Source: Coprinus comatus (taxonomy: Eukaryota; Basidiomycota; Agaricomycetes; Agaricales; Agaricaceae). From it: a stretch of DNA of 64,000 nucleotides. Shown one piece after another: positions 61,751 to 64,000 of the stretch. The position numbers and the translations under genes are program-made. The DNA lies in the NCBI GenBank assembly GCA_034638255.1, contig JAWPGT010000001.1, positions 434,001-498,000 on the forward strand. The letters run 5' to 3'. Positions within the stretch are counted from its first letter, which is position 1. Each line of letters starts with the position of its first letter. The notes under the pieces are model-generated. The model searched no databases. It worked only from the letters and a program-made list of their open reading frames with translations, and was not told the DNA's origin.

Positions 61751-63114
61751 CTACGAAAATCCTGATGCCAAGTCTAGATTAGACCCAGGAGCCTGCCAGG
61801 ACCGCTCCACAACTGGCGGTGCTGGCGATGAGGGTTGTGAAGACCACAGTGCCAGCGAGTTGGGCGATGGTGACGACCCAAATGCACCAGGTGGCCGACC
61901 ACCTGGACTATTTCGTCGATCTGGTAAGGTACCGCTCCACACCCCACCTCGTCTCATCGGCTGTTGCTGTTGCTGTTGTTGCTGTGGCTGCTGCTGCTGT
62001 TGTTGTGGGATTGGCTGCTGCTGCTGTGGCATTGGTTGGGTGTGGCCCGGTGCTCTCCCTATGAACTGAAACTCAGAGTCGGTTGAAAGTGGCGAATAGG
62101 TTCTAAAGCTATACCTGCCCAATACGAATTGTCAAACTGAGCACGATGGTTGGCAATAACCATGGACCGCCGAATATCTATCTCTCGTTCATCAATTGAT
62201 ATTCCTCGTTCTTCTAAACTCTCTTCATCAATCTCCAGTTCTCGTCTGAGCATTGCATTTTCCTTTTCTAGTCGCTGTATTTCCCATTCTCTTTGCACCC
62301 CCCAGTCCTGTCGACCTTTTCCTCCAATCTCTCCAGTCTCTTCATTTGTGTACTCTTCTAATTTTGCCATAACCCGTTCAAGTTCTGCGATGTCTTCACC
62401 TAATGCTGTTTGGTCTAGGGTAGATTCGGGTAATGATGATGTTTCTGGTTCTTCGCCAGCCATTAACCGTAAAAGTGATTGCAAGTGGCGAGAAAGTCTC
62501 TGTAGGGATTGCAGCATATTGGTACTTGCTGATAGATCGGCGGCTATTGTCTGTGATTCGCGGTTCTGTACGAGGGTATCATAATGTCGTGAAAGTCTGA
62601 GCTCATGCTGTTGGGCGGCGAGCTGAAAGAGACAATTTAGTACAATATCCAATGAAAACTTTACAGTGTAGCTACGCACAGTGTGGTTCCGAAACTTGGT
62701 CATTATTGTCTCCATCGTTGATTCATATTCACTCAGTAACGATCCTAACTGCTTATTTTCCTGAACCAAATTCTGGTGTTCGATGATGATTTGTGCGTTA
62801 CTACGTTCCAGCTCTGATCCAAATTCCTCTAGAAAATATATGTGTTAGTATTAACAAAGTCTGACGGTGTACCAATGAACTGATATATACCCTTAGTTAT
62901 ATCAACATTGAGCCGGCGAAGGGAAAACCCAGGATATGTTTGCTCTGTTTTACTTTGCTAGACCTTTGTTAGCGTGATAGGTACATGATAGGTGCCGCAG
63001 TACCTTGATATATTCCGCTTGACCTTTGAGTGTAGTGACTAGTTTCTGATTCTGGCTAAGTTGTTCACTAAGTTCGGAAACCAGCTGCCATATACGAGCA
63101 AGTTCCTGGTCCAT
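61751..63114 (-). CDS. SIKE/FGFR1OP2-type coiled-coil protein (STRIPAK)
   Basis: Five exons (63004..63114, 62891..62957, 62680..62828, 62115..62622, 61751..62058) give 380 residues. The N terminus is coiled coil ([19 protein letters not shown]), followed by [34 protein letters not shown] and [21 protein letters not shown], the SIKE family signature. Human SIKE1 and FGFR1OP2 are STRIPAK phosphatase-kinase complex subunits, and fungal relatives act in STRIPAK signalling. A second coiled coil follows ([19 protein letters not shown]). The C terminus is low-complexity with a Gln tract and Gly/Pro/Ser. Confidence 0.85.
61960..62028. repeat. Gln-encoding CAG/CAA tract
   Basis: Interrupted CAG/CAA repeats on the - strand in the last exon of the SIKE-like gene, encoding runs of up to eight Gln with Pro interruptions. 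Confidence 0.88.
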
Positions 63115-63355
63115 GTTATTTGTGTGATATGAGCGACGTCAAAGATCGATGGGGCTGAATGGGGACAACGCAAAAGGCGAGGGCTAACGGTTTGGGTATA
63201 ATCCTTGCGTATACTTGATATTATTATTAAGGTGTACATCTACCAAGTTTGTTTGTTTATCACGGTCTTGGCAAGCACGTTAACACAGGGATTGGTGCTC
63301 AAAATCAAATACATGGTTATTAATAAATATACTTGAATGCTCTTGAATGGATATA

Positions 63356-64000
63356 TCATAAATTTGCAATTTCTTCCGCCCAATCTTCACCTTCGAGAAG
63401 ACAATCTTCATACAACTATGAATACAATATCTGTTAGAACATTTAAAAAACAAGAAAATAAGCTGCCCACCTCAAGATTGACCTCTTTCGCTTCAACAGG
63501 TACTAGTGGTGATGAAACTACAGCTACCTTGAGAGGTGTCCTAAGAAAAATAGACTGTTTAGATGTTTCTACTTTTGGAGGTGTTTGTGAGTGAGGGAAT
63601 GGCCGATTCACTTCTATCGACTGTCTTGCAACTTCCGGAGTCACTACTTTCTCATCTGGCATAGAAGAATCTATGACTTGAGTACTAGTTTGGGGCGGGT
63701 GCTGGTAGAGGGTAGGTTTCTGTAGCCCTAAAGTGATAGCGGGTCGGAATGGCGAACGAGGTGTTTGCAAAGAAAGGGATGTTTTGGCAAGGCGCTCTTT
63801 TTCTTGGTTAGGTACAGTCGTTGCATAAGATACCCTAGCATGATCAGAAACAGGTGCTGAAGTGCTCTTGGGCACCTTTTTTGGTCTCGTAGAGGATGAT
63901 GGTTCGACAGTGTTCTTTTCTTCATGGCGACTTTCACAGGCTTCAACGACAAGTGCTTCCGTTGTCTGAGCACAACGGGCTTGTAACTCGTCCCAATCGA
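63356..64000 (-). CDS. Uncharacterised protein, 5' part outside the window
   Basis: Two exons are visible: 63471 to the right edge, and a last exon 63356..63415 joined through an intron with GTGGGC donor and CATAG acceptor. The visible part is about 195 residues, Ser/Thr/Pro-rich with TPRSPFRP and HSQTPPKVETSKQS (possible proline-directed kinase sites), and ends YEDCLLEGEDWAEEIANL. Upstream sequence includes WDELQARCAQTTEALVVEA. I do not recognise the family; the start codon lies beyond the window. Confidence 0.65.

Overview
The window looks like nuclear DNA of a mushroom-forming basidiomycete (Agaricomycetes). Genes are densely packed, nearly all are split by short introns of about 45-65 bases, and several encode protein families I associate with Agaricomycetes: the DUF4246 protein, the F-box proteins, the CBM13/ricin-type beta-trefoil protein and the helical-bundle protein at the left edge. 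There is no operon structure, phage, plasmid or CRISPR array. I rebuilt 35 protein genes by splicing; for nearly all, exon phases close exactly on an uninterrupted frame. No tRNA or rRNA gene was seen.

Left third (1-24 kb): helical-bundle protein (-), FAD monooxygenase (+), F-box protein (-), splicing factor WBP11 (-), divergent RNF10-like RING E3 ligase (+), osmosensor SHO1 (-), two tandem GNAT acetyltransferases (-), translation elongation factor EF2 (+), an R3HCC1-type RNA-binding-like protein (+), a CBM13-like protein (+), the DNA-protein-crosslink protease WSS1 (+), the EF2 lysine methyltransferase EFM3 (-), mitoribosomal mS45/Bot1 (+) and a small NR2C2AP homologue (-).

Middle (24-50 kb): protein tyrosine phosphatase (+), zeta-crystallin-type quinone oxidoreductase (+), UBP2-like deubiquitinase with frame breaks (+), a small coiled-coil protein (-) head to head with THO complex subunit 1 (+), UDP-glucose 4-epimerase (+), DUF4246 protein (-), prolyl isomerase ESS1/PIN1 (+), MOSC protein (+), UBP9/CreB-type deubiquitinase (+), F-box protein (-) and the RNA polymerase II CTD phosphatase FCP1 (+, one apparent frameshift).

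Right third (50-64 kb): basic-secretory-protein peptidase (-), divergent bHLH (-) and Zn2Cys6 (+) transcription factors, secreted cutinase (-), aminoglycoside-phosphotransferase-fold kinase (-), a Ser/Pro-rich conserved protein (+), a membrane protein (-), a leucine-rich-repeat-like protein (-), a SIKE/STRIPAK-type coiled-coil protein (-) and a gene cut by the right edge (-).

Themes: many head-to-head pairs share very short promoters. Seven introns start with GC instead of GT. Several coding exons are tiny (3, 5, 6 or 14 bases). EF2 lies about 4 kb from EFM3, whose yeast and human homologues methylate EF2. I found no convincing multi-gene pathway cluster and no clearly undescribed system; the most unusual content is at the level of gene structure.
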